Origin: Pholiota molesta
Lineage: Eukaryota; Basidiomycota; Agaricomycetes; Agaricales; Strophariaceae
Direction: 5' to 3'
NCBI GenBank assembly: GCA_014925825.1
Contig: JACGCK010000300.1
Span: 1-47,586 of the forward strand
DNA: 47,586 bases
Shown piece after piece: positions 34,214 to 46,059 of the stretch (position 1 is its first letter; the number at the start of each line of letters is the position of its first letter). The position numbers and the translations under genes were made by a program. The notes under the pieces are model-generated. The model worked only from the letters and a program-made list of their open reading frames with translations. It searched no databases and was not told the DNA's origin.

Positions 34214-34436
34214 AACACATGTTTCGAAGACTGTTTATAAGTAATGTTATGCCTTGTATACTTTGAAATAATTTCTCGAAATGATTACGATATATACCCT
34301 TGATATACCCTGTTTCTGAGAGAGAGTAATCGCGTTCGACTTGATAAGGGGTCTTGCAATGAACAACCCTCGGGGGACTTGGATGCAGAACGAGATGATA
34401 GTATCAAGAAAGAACAGATAATATACGGCTGAGTCA

Positions 34437-34877
34437 TTACGATTCCATTGCCGAAGCTTTGGTTTTAGCCAGCTCATTCCTATAATCTCGCATATGCATA
34501 TGAGGCAAGCCCAAAACGAGAAGGCGATGACACGTACCTCAGCTGCACACTGAACTCATCTTCGATATCATCGTCATCCCAATTATCCTCCCAAAGCTTG
34601 TCACCTCCCGACTTTGCCGCACCCGGTGCAGCACCAGCTAAATGCGCGAGATCGGTCTCCGAGTCATTCCAATCTGTGAATTTACCGTAGAGATCAGCAT
34701 TATGCGCGATAGACAAACGGATAGTAATCAAAAGTCAAATACAGTACCTGCCACTGGGAATTCTTCGAACTCGTCATCCTCTTCGAGAACACCCACATGG
34801 GGAAGAGGTTCTTGTGTTGGTTGCTCTGGCGCCTTCGAAGATTCGGCTGCTTTGGAGTTGGATGCAGAGGATGACAT
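34437..34877 (-). CDS. sem1: Sem1/Dss1, 26S proteasome lid and BRCA2-associated small acidic protein
   Basis: Small intrinsically disordered acidic protein of the proteasome lid, TREX-2 and homologous-recombination complexes. Three exons: MSSSASNSKAAESSKAPEQP and on to VLEEDDEFEEFPVA; then DWNDSETDLAHLAG and KLWEDNWDDDDIEDEFSVQL; then RNELAKTKASAMES and stop. The two acidic clusters with W residues and the final amphipathic helix are the family signature. About 105 aa, a little longer than most because of an N-terminal Ser/Ala/Pro extension. It converges with the permease gene, 223 bp between stops. Complete and in frame. Confidence 0.95.
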
Positions 34878-35505
34878 TATGAGGCGTTAGATGGTTGTGG
34901 TCGGCTGCTAAAGTAGAGAAGTGACGCGTCTCCTTGAGATGATCGCGATTCAGACGCGTGAGAAATTTATTTATACTTATTCTGCTGCAGTGCTTGCCAT
35001 CGTTGCGTGTTTTTGAGTCACAGCGTCCGAAAGTCATCCAAATACCCAACAAAGGAATGGATTATTGAGCTCGTAATATGAATGTCTATATAGTAGAATG
35101 AATAACCCACGGATCCAATAAAGCACGCCGACTGATGAAGATTCGTGTCTTTGAAAGAATGAAAGAATGAATTGGGGGTGAAGTATATAGAGTATATTTC
35201 ACATTGAACCGAATGACTGAGAATACGCAAGGACCGAAAAGCAAGGGAGAACTAAAAACTAGAGTGCAGAAAATTGTGAGATCAAAAGACACACAGAGCC
35301 ATCAAGGGTATATGTATGGGTCTGATTCTCATTGGAACCGACTCGACTGAGCTGATTGATGATTTCCATCGTGCATGCATAGCTGGTATAAGGATACTGT
35401 GAATTGTGAATGTTGTTTACAATGGATGAATGGATAAAGGGTGCAACGATGGGTTCTTCATTTTTTCTTTCTTCTGAAAATTGCTTTGCTGTTGGAAGCG
35501 CCGAT
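34878..35505. other. Intergenic, no gene seen
   Basis: Promoter of the Sem1 gene and 3' flank of the disordered-protein gene. Repetitive GAATGAAT-type sequence near 35150-35170. No coding feature supported. Confidence 0.5.
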
Positions 35506-37216
35506 TTACTTTTCATCTTCATCAGGTATTTCTAGGATTTCATCGGGTATATCGGTGGTATCTGAGGTGAGTTTGGTGATAGAGGTTGATTCGAGCAGGT
35601 TAATGATGTCCTCCAACTCGTCCCTACTTTGCTTCGCGATGGTCACAGTATGATCGTTGACTGGTGCTTCCTCAACCTCTGGAGCGGCGGCCTCCTCGAC
35701 AGGTGAGGTTTCTTCGGTCTCTGCGATGACGACGTCCGTCTCTAGGACTGGTGCTGGGGATGGAGACATTGGTGTAGTATCGTTTTCCTCTGAAGTGATG
35801 TTCTCTTGCACTTCTTCGTCGCCTCCGACTTCAACTTCATCGGGGGCGTGAACCGAGTCAGTTGCTGCCTCTGATGTTTGAGCAACATGTCCATTCTCGC
35901 TATGCTCAGCAACTTCTTTGAGCGCCTCTACAGGCGCCACGGCTTCGTCATCAGAGAGTACAGCAGCAACTGTACCGATAGTAGTTACAGACGCCGCCAC
36001 AGCGGCTCCTGTTGCAGCGCGAGAAGTTGCTGGCGCCTTCTTCGTTGCTTTAGGCGAAGGTGGAACTGTGGCTTTAGCAGCAGTCGAAGCACGTGGTGCC
36101 GCCGCCGCCGTCCGCGAGGTAGCAGCAGCAGCGGTCATCCTAGCTTGAGATGCTGCCGTAGGTTTACTTAGACGATCCATGGAGCTGCTGCTCAGATGCG
36201 CCTTCTTGACTGGCGTGGGCACCGGAGGTGCATTACGAGACTTGGCGAGCGAAGCCGCGGTGGGAGCGAACAGGCCAGTTGATGGGGTCTTTGGACGACT
36301 CAAAGTCGGAGTCTTTGACCTAGAAGCCGCATCTGGACGAGGAAGCTTGGCACTGGAGGGAGTAGGGGGCGGTTTCGTGACTGTACGTTTGGTCGTCGCG
36401 CTTGAAGCGACCGATTGACCAGTGTGCTGGGGCTTCAGAGGCTGAATCGCGGGGGAGGCTAGGGACTGTTTGGAAGCAGGAGATCTCAGCGTAGATTTCG
36501 CAGGGGTCCTTGCTGGTGTTGAGGTTACAGTCTTTACCGCTGATGCAGGAGGCCTTGCACCCATCGTTTTCGAGCCCGAAGGAGTGCGAGGTGTGGACGG
36601 TGTTGGCATCTTCTTAGCAGGTGCTAGAGTGGGGGTTGCTTGATCCGGTTCTTCTGGCGCTGGGTCTGGTTTGGCCGTACCGGGTACTGGTTCTGGTTCT
36701 ATGTCGGCCTGGACGGGAGGAATATCATTTCGCCAATTTTCCAGGAATGAGTTCGGCTCGGGCTTGACCTGCCTCAGAGAAGCATTCAGAGCTTTCGCGG
36801 TAAGAGGAACCTCTAATTCAACACCGGGTTCGGACGCGTTCTTATCATCTCCCGTCGCAGCAGATGGATTGGAAGCAGATGGCGCGATAAGAGGAGGAGG
36901 GATATGGCGAGAATACAGAGATGGTACGACAGGGGCATGCTTCGATACCTGCTCCGCAACAGACTTTGGAGGCCATTCGCGTTTTTCTTTGACTTCTTCC
37001 TTTGTCGAGTCCCCTGTTATGTGAGAGACGACGCTAGAACTGCGCGATGGTGAGCTGGCAGAAAGGGATAGACGCTTGGTCTGCGTCTCGAATTTTCCAA
37101 TAAGGTTGGCCACGCTCTGCCGTGGGCGCTCGTCCGGGAGTGGCCTGTACGATGGACCAGCAGTGCGTTAAACAACGGCTGATGACGCGACAGGAATGTA
37201 GACCACAAACTCACAT
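35506..37216 (-). CDS. Low-complexity Ser/Thr/Pro/Ala-rich basic protein with acidic C terminus, start codon split by an intron
   Basis: Function unknown. The long exon gives QSVANLIGKFETQTKRLSLS near the N terminus, then FLENWRNDIPP, then about 250 residues of basic disordered sequence built from TP, SP and KA motifs (for example PARTPAKSTLRSPASK), and an acidic Glu/Val-rich end DIPDEILEIPDEDEK. No ATG exists in frame at the start of this exon. A 70-nt intron (37145-37214) joins AT at 37215-37216 to G at 37144, giving MPLPDERPRQSVANLIG, about 546 aa. The splice signals (GTGAGT and TACAG) are good. The composition, basic Pro/Ser/Thr repeats next to an acidic tail, resembles some cytoskeleton-associated proteins, but this is only an impression. 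Confidence 0.65.
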
Positions 37217-37478
37217 CTCCGCCCCTGAAATAGGTTAACACAACGTGCAGACGAGAATTATAAGTCTGATTGCTGCAGCGGGTCAGAAGAAAGTTGGGTA
37301 TAGGTGACACGGGGCAAGATCGGTTGGTAGTAAGAGTTTGAGAAAGGAAGTTGAGTAAAATCTGAACGAAACTACCGCCGTTACTAGAAGCTGTAACCAC
37401 TGATCATCCAGGTGCATGTGCTATATTAGGTAATCTACTTCCAACAAGATTCTTAACACAAATCCTCGAAGAGTATGA

Positions 37479-37878
37479 ATGCGGGTTATTGAAATATTAA
37501 GATGGAAAGCGAATAATGCAGTAGAGTATGTTGATAATTATTCCAAGAGCTCAGGAGGGTATGGCTCGTCATTTTTGAACTGGCTTTGGGCAATCAAAAA
37601 GTACCACCACGTCATCAGCAATTTCCCTGCTTTTTATTGGGCCGTTTCTCTTTGATACTTTATTGCTAGTAAATGTCCATTTCCAAGCAGCGGCTGTTCT
37701 TTTCCTATGTCATCAGAAGTTCGTTCCGCCGGAGAAGTTCAAGCCTTGGGATGGAGGCAATCGACGATTTGCTGGTGGTGGGAAGGCTGCGAGACCTTCG
37801 GACATTCCTACATTCTTATCGAGAGTAATTTTTGGAAACGCGGAAGGCCAAAAGGGTGTGCAGATTGGGCTGGCCTAA
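37479..37878 (+). CDS. Putative small hypothetical protein, two exons
   Basis: Exon 1 from 37479 reads MRVIEILRWKANNAVEYVDN, then YSKSSGGYGSSFLNWLWAIK, ending at a GTACCA donor. Exon 2 from about 37719 reads KFVPPEKFKPWDGGNRRFAG, then PSDIPTFLSRVIFGNAEGQK and ends VQIGLA. Joining them at the obvious acceptor leaves the frame off by one, so a base error or another splice site is needed. The second block is Gly/Arg-rich with an amphipathic end, and no family is recognised. Transcribed divergently from the gene at 35506-37216. Confidence 0.35.
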
Positions 37879-38509
37879 ATATCGAAGAAGAGATAGAAAT
37901 ATCAGGAAAGCGTCAATGAATTATTCCAAACTAAAACCTTTCATCCATTTCGATCGACGCTGCCGCGGCGTGGCAGTGCCGCCTCTACAAAACAGCCAGG
38001 CCACACCGTCTTATCGTGGACCCAATTTCGATAGAAACCTTCCAGAACAAAACAAGGAGCCTGTCAATGTCGTCGGGTGAACTATAAGTTAATTTTTTCC
38101 CCCGCTGTTTAGTATGTAAAGTGTGAAAATCACATATGTGCGTCCAGTGAAAGGCCCTCACTTGTGCACGAAATGCTAAGAAGGAAGAATTCGTCAGTCT
38201 TTTGACCAAAATAACGTATCTGAGCGTAGGAGATGGAAATGAATGACGAGATCATCGAACTGATCACAATGAATCATATCTGGCGGCGGCACTCTGGCCA
38301 GATACTTTGGCCATTCCTGGTGAATATGTTACAACAGTATCAGGTCATGAGTGCTTCATCGATCTTATTCAGGACGGCCTGACCTATACGCTGACAATAA
38401 TTTTGAATTTTTTGAATGTGACTACGTTTTTCCAAGTCCTCCTGAGGATCAAAAAAAAATGAGTCCATATATTGAGGCTTACAAAACGAAGGTACATACG
38501 ATAGAAATC
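37879..38509. other. Intergenic, no gene seen
   Basis: 3' flanks of the putative small gene and the hydrolase gene. No coding motif or RNA feature recognised. Confidence 0.45.
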
Positions 38510-39313
38510 TTAAGGAAGCCACTTGGTGACAGCAATCTCCAGTTCATGGCCACTGCGACCATGCCAAAAATGTGACGCGTTCTGAACTTCCACTATTTCC
38601 ACATTCTCTCCAGCCAAATCGGAAGCCCAAGCCCTGTATTTTTCGACTGAAGTAAATTCGTCTTCATCTCCGTAGATGACTAACACATTGGAGTCCCGAT
38701 GTCGGACGAGTTCTCGCAAAGCAGTGATATAGGATGACGAGTTGAAGAGGGTCAGCCAGCTCCTTGGACCAAGAGGGTAGGATAAGAGTATATGTGATGT
38801 TTGAACGGAAGGAAGGATCGGGTGTAGAGATGCGATCAGAGAACCATAAGAATAGCCCTAGAATGCGGAAGGCCTTCAGGAATGTGGCAACACAATCAAG
38901 AAGAGAATATACCAGGATTACAAGTGAACGGACATCCGGGAAGTTCTCTATGGCCCATTTGCTGATTGCCTTCAAATCCTCGCCTTCTTTGAAGCCGGTG
39001 AATGAACTCCATCCAGTGGATCCACCAACTCCCCTTGAATTATATGAAAGAACATGATAATTGTGGATGAGTAAAGGCTCGACCAGTGACATAAGGACGC
39101 TGGATAGACCATCGTCATCGTTTCAGAAAGGATACGGAAATCAAAGCCCTACGGATCTCCTTTGCGTCCTCCAAGCCATGACCATGGGTGAAGACAAATG
39201 GCGACTTTAGTGCCCTCCGTGGCTATGGTGTCTGACGGGCGCCAAAGATCAGTATCAACAGTGATACCTGTGGAAAGATGGATTTCATGTCGCTCGTGGT
39301 GTAACATTTTCAT
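38510..39313 (-). CDS. Alpha/beta hydrolase (serine hydrolase)
   Basis: Probable cytosolic esterase or hydrolase. Three exons. It starts MKMLHHERHEIHLSTGITVD; CLHPWSWLGGRKGDP is the oxyanion-hole strand; then VLSYNSRGVGGSTGWSS, the nucleophile elbow GYSYGSLIASLHP (Ser), LLSYPLGPRSWLTLF, the acid strand VLVIYGDEDEFTSVEKY (Asp) and VQNASHFWHG (His), ending AVTKWLP. About 220 aa, short for the fold, with almost no cap domain. Introns are about 55 and 70 nt and in frame. The ATG at 39313 was taken as start; the next Met is two codons later. The substrate cannot be told. Confidence 0.8.
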
Positions 39314-40046
39314 CAAAAATCATCGATTGCGAAGTATGAAGACCACAAATCTCGTTGACTGAAAGAGGGTGAACGGCCGTGGAAGGTCAGTTCCGTTCGA
39401 GTGGCAGTGCATATGTGCAGAAACAACAATGGTAAATAAAGTTGAGGTCACTGTCGCGTTCCTTCAACTTGAACATGACCACAACAATCTAAAGACTGCT
39501 TAACCATCTTCAACCGGTATCAGTCCATTTGATTCTATAAGTGGCCGCGCACTTCTCAGAACTACAGCCTACAATGAGCGCTGGCGTAACTGACCAACAC
39601 TTGGTCCGCATCTGTCTCAAATCGGCCATCAGGAGAAACCGCGAGCGGACGAAAATCTAATTTGAGTAGCCGCAGAAATGCTGAGATTTGGATATTGGGG
39701 AGATTATAGTCCACTGTGGGTTTTTTTTTTCTCGAGCACTCAAGTCAACGAACGGACTTGCAACGGAGTCAGTACTTGCAATGTTTGGGATCCACCTACG
39801 CGTTTCATCTTGTGCTAGCCAACTCAATGGCTCCGAAAAGCCATCTAACATCTATGCGCAATTGCATTCCTCCCTGTGCAAATTAAGGCTATCGTTATCG
39901 GGTGCGCTACGAACATGCTGATTCTTAATTGGACAGTAACGCTACTCATAGGCCATCTGTGCCCGAGTCCTGTTATCCCGTTTCAGACGAAGACCAACTA
40001 TATAAACGAAGGCTCGACACCCAGGACATCCAGAACAGTTCGTACC
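39314..40046. other. Divergent promoter region between hydrolase and P450 genes
   Basis: No coding sequence supported. A run of T near 39722 and a TATA box at 39999-40006 for the P450 gene. Confidence 0.45.
39999..40006 (+). promoter_or_regulatory. TATA box of the P450 gene
   Basis: TATATAAA, 48 bp before the ATG at 40047; canonical sequence, close spacing. Confidence 0.5.
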
Positions 40047-42673
40047 ATGGCTTCTCAGCTTTTTATCTTCATGCAATCTCTCGCTCTATGTGCCGCCTCT
40101 TGGGTGTGTTGGAAGATGATTCGGCGATTCCTAAAGTCACCGCTTGATAATATCCCGGGCCCCATCGCAAAGTCTTGGTGGAGCGGTAGGTTTTATTCGC
40201 TTGATTTATGTGTACACGACTTACGAAAATGGATATAAAGGCACATTTCCACAAGTGTTCAACGTCAATGCCTGGGATTTTCACAAAGAAATGGCAGAAA
40301 TGTGTAGGTCATGTTGTTATGTTAGCATCGAAATTATCATATCTGAGGCTTTTATACAGATGGGAGTGTTATAAAAATCAAATCCTTTTTCGGGGTGCGT
40401 CAATCAGAGTAATACACTCGCTATGTTTTGACCATTTCCTAGGAGAATCAATTATATGTTTTTGATCCGCTGGCATTGCACCACATAATTGTCAAAGTAA
40501 GTAACCTAGTAGTCGTTTTTGATTTGATACCCCTTGCTAATAGTTTTATCTGCCCATTCCAGGATCAAAGCATCTTCCAGCAGAGTGCCGGTTCTCTCGC
40601 GTAAGTTCCCGTCTATATAAAATATGATGTCCGTAGCAATAATGGCTTTGGCATATTTAGAGGGGCCAAAGTGATATTTGGACCGAGCATCCTTGCTACA
40701 GTCGGTATGTTCTCATAATTGATGTTTAGATGCCCTTCTCAATATTTTATAGGTGATCCTCATCGTAAACAAAGGAAGATGTTGAATCCCGCATTCTCGA
40801 TCAAACACCTGCGCGAAATGAGTATGGCGATATTCTGAAGGATGAAATCAAACACTCACTAATTTCTCGGTATATAGCTCCCACATTTTACAACGTAGTT
40901 CATAAAGTAAGTTATCTTTCTTTTTATCATTTCGCTCAGCTATCTCATACTGGCTCTCAAAAAGCTTCGAGATGCCTTTGCTGTTAAAGCCAAAAACGGA
41001 CCGCAAGAGGTAATGTGTCCTTTCAGAACTTTTCCTTGTAGGAGAAACTGATTTTCTTTCTCGTGTCTAGGTCGATGTGCTCGCTTGGATGACGAGGACC
41101 GCTCTAGAATTGATCGGCCAAAGCGGGCTTGGATATTCCTTTGATTCGTTGCAAGAGGACAGTGTTCCTCACCCGTATACCATTTCAACGAAGAAGCTTA
41201 TGTACGTCCCATTTATCTCATATATCAGTTTGCATTGAATCTAATGACTATCATCAGACCTACTGCTTTCAAACTATTTTATATTCGCACTTACTTGATT
41301 TCACATCTTGTTAAGATCGGAATTCCAAGATTTATCGTCAACTTAATTCCATCACAGCCCATTCGCGAACTTCGGGAAATCGTTGATATTCTTCACAATA
41401 CATCAGTTGAAATACTTCAATCTAAGAAGAAGGCTCTAGAGGAAGGGGATGAAGCTGTATCGAGGCAGATCGGGCAAGGAAAGGATATATTAAGCATCCT
41501 CAGTAAATATCATCTTCTCTTTTTGTTTTGGACATAACCTATAAAGCTAATCTTATACTACTTAGTGCGCGCAAACATGGAGGCATCCAACGAAGATGTT
41601 TTAAGCCAAGAAGAATTATTGGCACAGATGTCGTGAGCTTTTCGTTCAGTCTCAATGTCATTCTGAAATATACTGATAAGCCAAATCCCACTCCTAGATC
41701 ACTGACCTTTGCCGCTATGGACACTACTTCTTCTGCGCTATCGCGCATTCTTTATCTTCTTTCCACAAACCAGGAAGCTCAAGAAAGGTTGCGCCAAGAA
41801 ATTAGAACAGCAAAGAAGGAATATGGTCCTGATTTAGACTATGATACCTTGAGTAGTCTGCCATATCTCGATGCGATCTGTCGTGAAACCTTGAGGCTGT
41901 GAGTCTTTCCGCATTCGATTGCTACAGCAGTGACTAATATATGTCTAGACACGCGCCGGTGCCATTCATAACCAAAACGTGAGTTCTCATTTACAGGTCC
42001 ATGTCCAACTATGAGTATTAACATATGGCTTTATCAAAAGTGCCCGTCAAGACGCTGTACTTCCTCTTTCTAAACCAATCATGGGAATGGATGGCAAGGA
42101 AATCCATGAAGTATTTGTTCCAAGCAACACCAATGTCGTCGTCGGAATTATGGCCGCCAACCGAAACACAGATATCTGGGGGCCTGATGCATACGAATGG
42201 AAGCCGTCGAGGTGGCTTGAGCCGCTTCCAGAGACAGTTGCTACTGCGCATCTTCCTGGTGTTTATTCCCATCTGTATGTCATATCATCCATCTACTATA
42301 GATGATCAACTCATCGTTCAATTTGCTTAGGATGACGTTCGGTGGCGGAGGAAGGGCTTGTATGTGAGTAACACTGTACCGATTTACACACTCGATTCAT
42401 TGACTGTTCCATGTATCGATGTAATAGTGGGTTCAAATTCTCTCAGCTAGAAATGAGTAAGTCATGTATCTTTTTTACTTCTCGTTAGCAGGTTCTAACT
42501 GATTCTTCTCAATCAGAGGTGGTGCTTTCCGACTTGATCGATTCTTTCAAGTTCTCTCCCACAGACAAGGAGATATTTTGGCAGATGAGTTCAATCGCGA
42601 CACCTACGCTGGCGGATTGAGCAAAGACGTTCGCTCTCAGCTCCCTCTTATTGTTGAACGGGCGACTACATAA
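40047..42673 (+). CDS. Cytochrome P450 monooxygenase, C-terminal frameshift
   Basis: Microsomal heme-thiolate monooxygenase. The N-terminal anchor MASQLFIFMQSLALCAASWV is followed by the proline-rich hinge IPGPIAKSWW. Then HRKQRKMLNPAFSIKHLREM, the I-helix LTFAAMDTTSSALSRIL, the K-helix ICRETLRLHAPVPF (ExxR), ANRNTDIWGPDAYEWKPSRW (PERF region) and the heme loop FGGGGRACIGFKFSQLEM (Cys ligand). About fifteen short introns, all in frame. The native frame ends early, at 42620, with ATPTLAD. Adding one G to the GG at 42611-42612 continues GLSKDVRSQLPLIVERATT to a stop at 42673, which fits the usual P450 C terminus. The class resembles agaricomycete P450s acting on fatty acids or aromatics, but the substrate is unknown. 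Confidence 0.9.
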
Positions 42674-43270
42674 ATCAGTTACATTGCTGTTAGGTTCAAT
42701 TACTCCGTATTTACGATTAATCCTACCTTATACCTTTAATAATTCAACTACGTTTAATCATGCAATCCGAATGCAGTCCGCCCTAGGAGCACTCACACCA
42801 CAACAACAGCAACCACGATCAAGTAGAACCACATGAATTCTTCTTGAATTTTTTAATATCATCGTCATGACATGTAATTTACAATAGTCCACTTCCAGAG
42901 CCCAAGAACAGGCTTGCAACAATAGATGGAACTTAATATGTAGTATGATCACTTTCCCGAAAGTATCGCCTCCTCTGCCCCTGCCCCCTCCTGGCCGCGG
43001 CGCACCCCCGGCCCCTGGACCTCAATAAATCGCATGGCCGCGAAGTTTGAGAGTTGAATCACATCACGAACAGGAATAACAACGTATCCAAGAACTAATT
43101 TATCAATCGTACGAGAACCTTTCCTAGAGAAGATGTTTTGAGCTTAGACCCCTTCACCTATGATGACTGACGGCATCTTCTGACATGAAGAAAATCATCA
43201 ATCCATTTTGGTCAAGCTCCTTATACACATTGATATTCTACAGTTCCTAATTTCCATAAATTTTCCGAGA
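42674..43270. other. Intergenic between convergent genes
   Basis: 3' flanks of the P450 (plus) and endoglucanase (minus) genes. A short C-rich island at 42970-43020 stands out in otherwise AT-rich DNA. No gene supported. Confidence 0.45.
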
Positions 43271-45302
43271 TCAAAGGAATGGCTCAAGAGCCTGAGGCAA
43301 AATCTGAGCAATCGCAGGCCCGCTGGGCGGTTCGATGGATTGGAAATACTGGAAAATATCTTGTTAATAATACATACACAAGGTTCAATATGACGAGGAC
43401 TCACAGTTCCCACCATGGGCCAGCAGCCCACCATAAAGCACCGAGCCATACACCACCAGCCTCTTGCATGGAGCATAGAGCGCCCTGGACAGCCGATATA
43501 CAGACAGAGTTGGATCCCGCTCCAATTTCACCTAGGACCCCTGAGCTTATTCTGTTGGAGCCAGGTGGTCGCATCAGCCAAACGTTCGGCACCAATCGTC
43601 GATGAGACGCAAGTCGCAGAAGTGCCAGAACCATCAGAATCGAGGTATTGATGCATTTCTGTGTCGGTAGAAATCCGGTGATCAGTGCAAAATATAAAAG
43701 CACTGAATTTGTATTCTTACCAATGGCAAAGTTGTTGTTGGGATCTGTGAGAGATGTGAAGGCTGCTGCGTTACCGGAGGATGTCCATGCTGGAAAAGAA
43801 GATAATCAAAAACGATTCAGCCTCACTTTTGCGATGTCAAACTTACTCCATGCACCAGTGTATGCTGATGCGGTGAGAAACCAATATAAGAACAATGCCA
43901 GACTGCTTGAATAGAATGTTATGCTTACAGGTTCCTATAAATTTATATCATCAGTCTAGCCCGTGAAGAACAAAAACAAAACCGACAAACCTTCAACGAG
44001 AATAAGCTGAGTAGTGGCACCACTGGCACGGATACCGTTAATAGCAGCTTGCATCTATAGAGAACGACGGAGAATATTAGAACTTCTAGGCACCTTCAAG
44101 GTTGACTGGTACATACAAGGCTGGCGATAGTTGTGGCAGGGACATCGTGGGGCTCATTCATGGCGTCGAAGATGACGTTGTTGTTGCTTTTCTAACAAGT
44201 GCCGACGATGTAAGAAGCAGACATAGACAACGCCCTGAAAACGAACTTACGAATACCGTTGCCAAGTTCTTCCACCCTTATTATAGGAAGAATGCTAAGA
44301 ATAAAATTCCATTGGAATTGAATGTACGCACAGGTTTGGAAACTGGAAGTGCCGACATCACAATCAGCGTCGCCAGATAATCGAAGAAAAATTAACTCAC
44401 TCTGAAGTACTGGTGATAGCAGCATTGTTGTATATCATGTAGTTGTGGGCTGATCAAGCAAAAATGTTAATTAGAAATGCTGTTGCTATCTAAAGGAATT
44501 GCAACTTACGTTCAATGAGAACAAAGGCACCCTTGCCGGTGATGTAGCTGACAATGGTCTGGAGTCCACTGAGATAAGTTTGGTTGAATGCGCCAGTGAG
44601 TCCAGTAGCGGGAGGGTTCATGCGCTCCAACAAGAAAGGCACACGGAAAGTGTTGAATCCCTTTCCTACGAAGTAGTCGATGGAGCTTAAGTGTGAGTGC
44701 GATCAATATAAGTCAACGATGTTCAGGCTTAAAGAGCCAATACCTTGGGCTGGGCCAAGTGTAATCCGTTCCAAGAGCTCCCTAAATCATTTGTGAGATC
44801 AGATTCAAACAAGTTTTGATCTGTAATAATAACATACAGGCCAAGCGGTGTTGCCGAATTCAGCACCAGACTCGTTGACACCGAAGAACTTGAACTTGGT
44901 ACGGCTGCCAGAGCATACGCTGGAGCTGGGAGCAGTGGATGTCGAAGTCGTACTTGTACTTCCGCCGGCAGGGGTGGTTGTCGTACTAGTCGGCGTTGAA
45001 GTTGCAGCACCCGGCAAGCACTGCGAATAGTCTGTTGTGCACATGAGTATAGGATGAGCGCCAAAGCGTCCAAGGACTATCAGACATACAAGCATTGGAA
45101 TATGTGCAAACCGATCCAGTATCACAAGTTGTTGAGCCTGTGTAGCCGATACCCTAGGAAAACAGGAACAATAAAATGTTATTGGAGGGTCCACTGCCAT
45201 ATAAGGAGAAACACATACGCCACATTGACCCCAAACAGCAACGGACAACACCGGTTTCACAAACAGCACCGCCAAAGACGAGAACGCTAATAAGGACTTC
45301 AT
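43271..45302 (-). CDS. Secreted CBM1-GH5 endo-beta-1,4-glucanase, two frameshifts near the end
   Basis: Cuts cellulose; typical of wood- or litter-decaying fungi. The signal peptide [20 protein letters not shown] is followed by a fungal cellulose-binding module ([23 protein letters not shown]), then a Thr/Ser/Pro/Gly linker and the GH5 domain: [51 protein letters not shown] (acid/base Glu), [15 protein letters not shown] and [11 protein letters not shown] (nucleophile Glu), [12 protein letters not shown] and [20 protein letters not shown]. About a dozen introns. The frame breaks at the CCCC at 43538-43541, just before the nucleophile strand, and again at the CCC at 43409-43411. Adding G to these runs on the coding strand restores the family sequence. 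Either the gene is inactive or the sequence is in error. Confidence 0.88.
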
Positions 45303-46059
45303 TTTGTGCGGTGACCTTGGTGAGGAAGATGCACCTACCTTGAACTCGTTCGTTAAATACTGTAGACTACAGGTCACGAAGGAAGAACATTGCCATCAAC
45401 GATGCGAGCTCGGTAGCTGAATCCGTCAAAAGACCGATAAACATCCAGCAGTCTAAGCGCGCACGTATGAACACTCCAAATAGAATCACATGGACATAAG
45501 GATATTTCTTCTTCGGAAACACCAAGAGACGGAAATAAGGATAAAGCTTTTTCGAGAAGAGTCTCGTGCTAGTTGCTCGTGTCCACGGATGATTCCTGGG
45601 AGACCTGTTGCTGTGCTATGATGCTTGCCGGAAAATTTGTTCGAAAGTTCCGCATGAGTCCAGTCGTTCATCCACTTGGGAATCAAGTGTAGTGCAAGTT
45701 GGATTTTGTAAAGCATCTCCATATTCCTTTTCAAACCGAAGTTTTGCCCGGCTTCATCATTTGAAAAGTGACCAGGTAAGACTTTAAATATACACCTGCA
45801 GAAAAATCTCGGGGATCTGGACGACTGCATTATATCGGAAAGATATCAAAGTTCGATCAAGTTTATGCGTTCATATTCGTGATGTCGGTGGCCCAAGAAG
45901 TCAAATTTTTGACAAGCAGAGTACATGCCAAGCAAATTATTTATGCCGTAGATGTACATTTATCTATCCTACATATAAAACATGAGATAAATATCAATAA
46001 GATGGAATGCAAGAAAAAGGAACTCAAGGGTACTTACGCAAATATAGCTGTGTTTCGTT
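45303..46059. other. Endoglucanase promoter region
   Basis: No coding region supported; the open frame at 45486-45830 (minus) has no motif. A TATTTAA element (minus strand, 45353-45359) lies about 50 bp before the endoglucanase ATG. Confidence 0.45.
45353..45359 (-). promoter_or_regulatory. TATA-like element of the endoglucanase gene
   Basis: TATTTAA, about 50 bp upstream of the ATG at 45302 on the minus strand. Confidence 0.35.
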
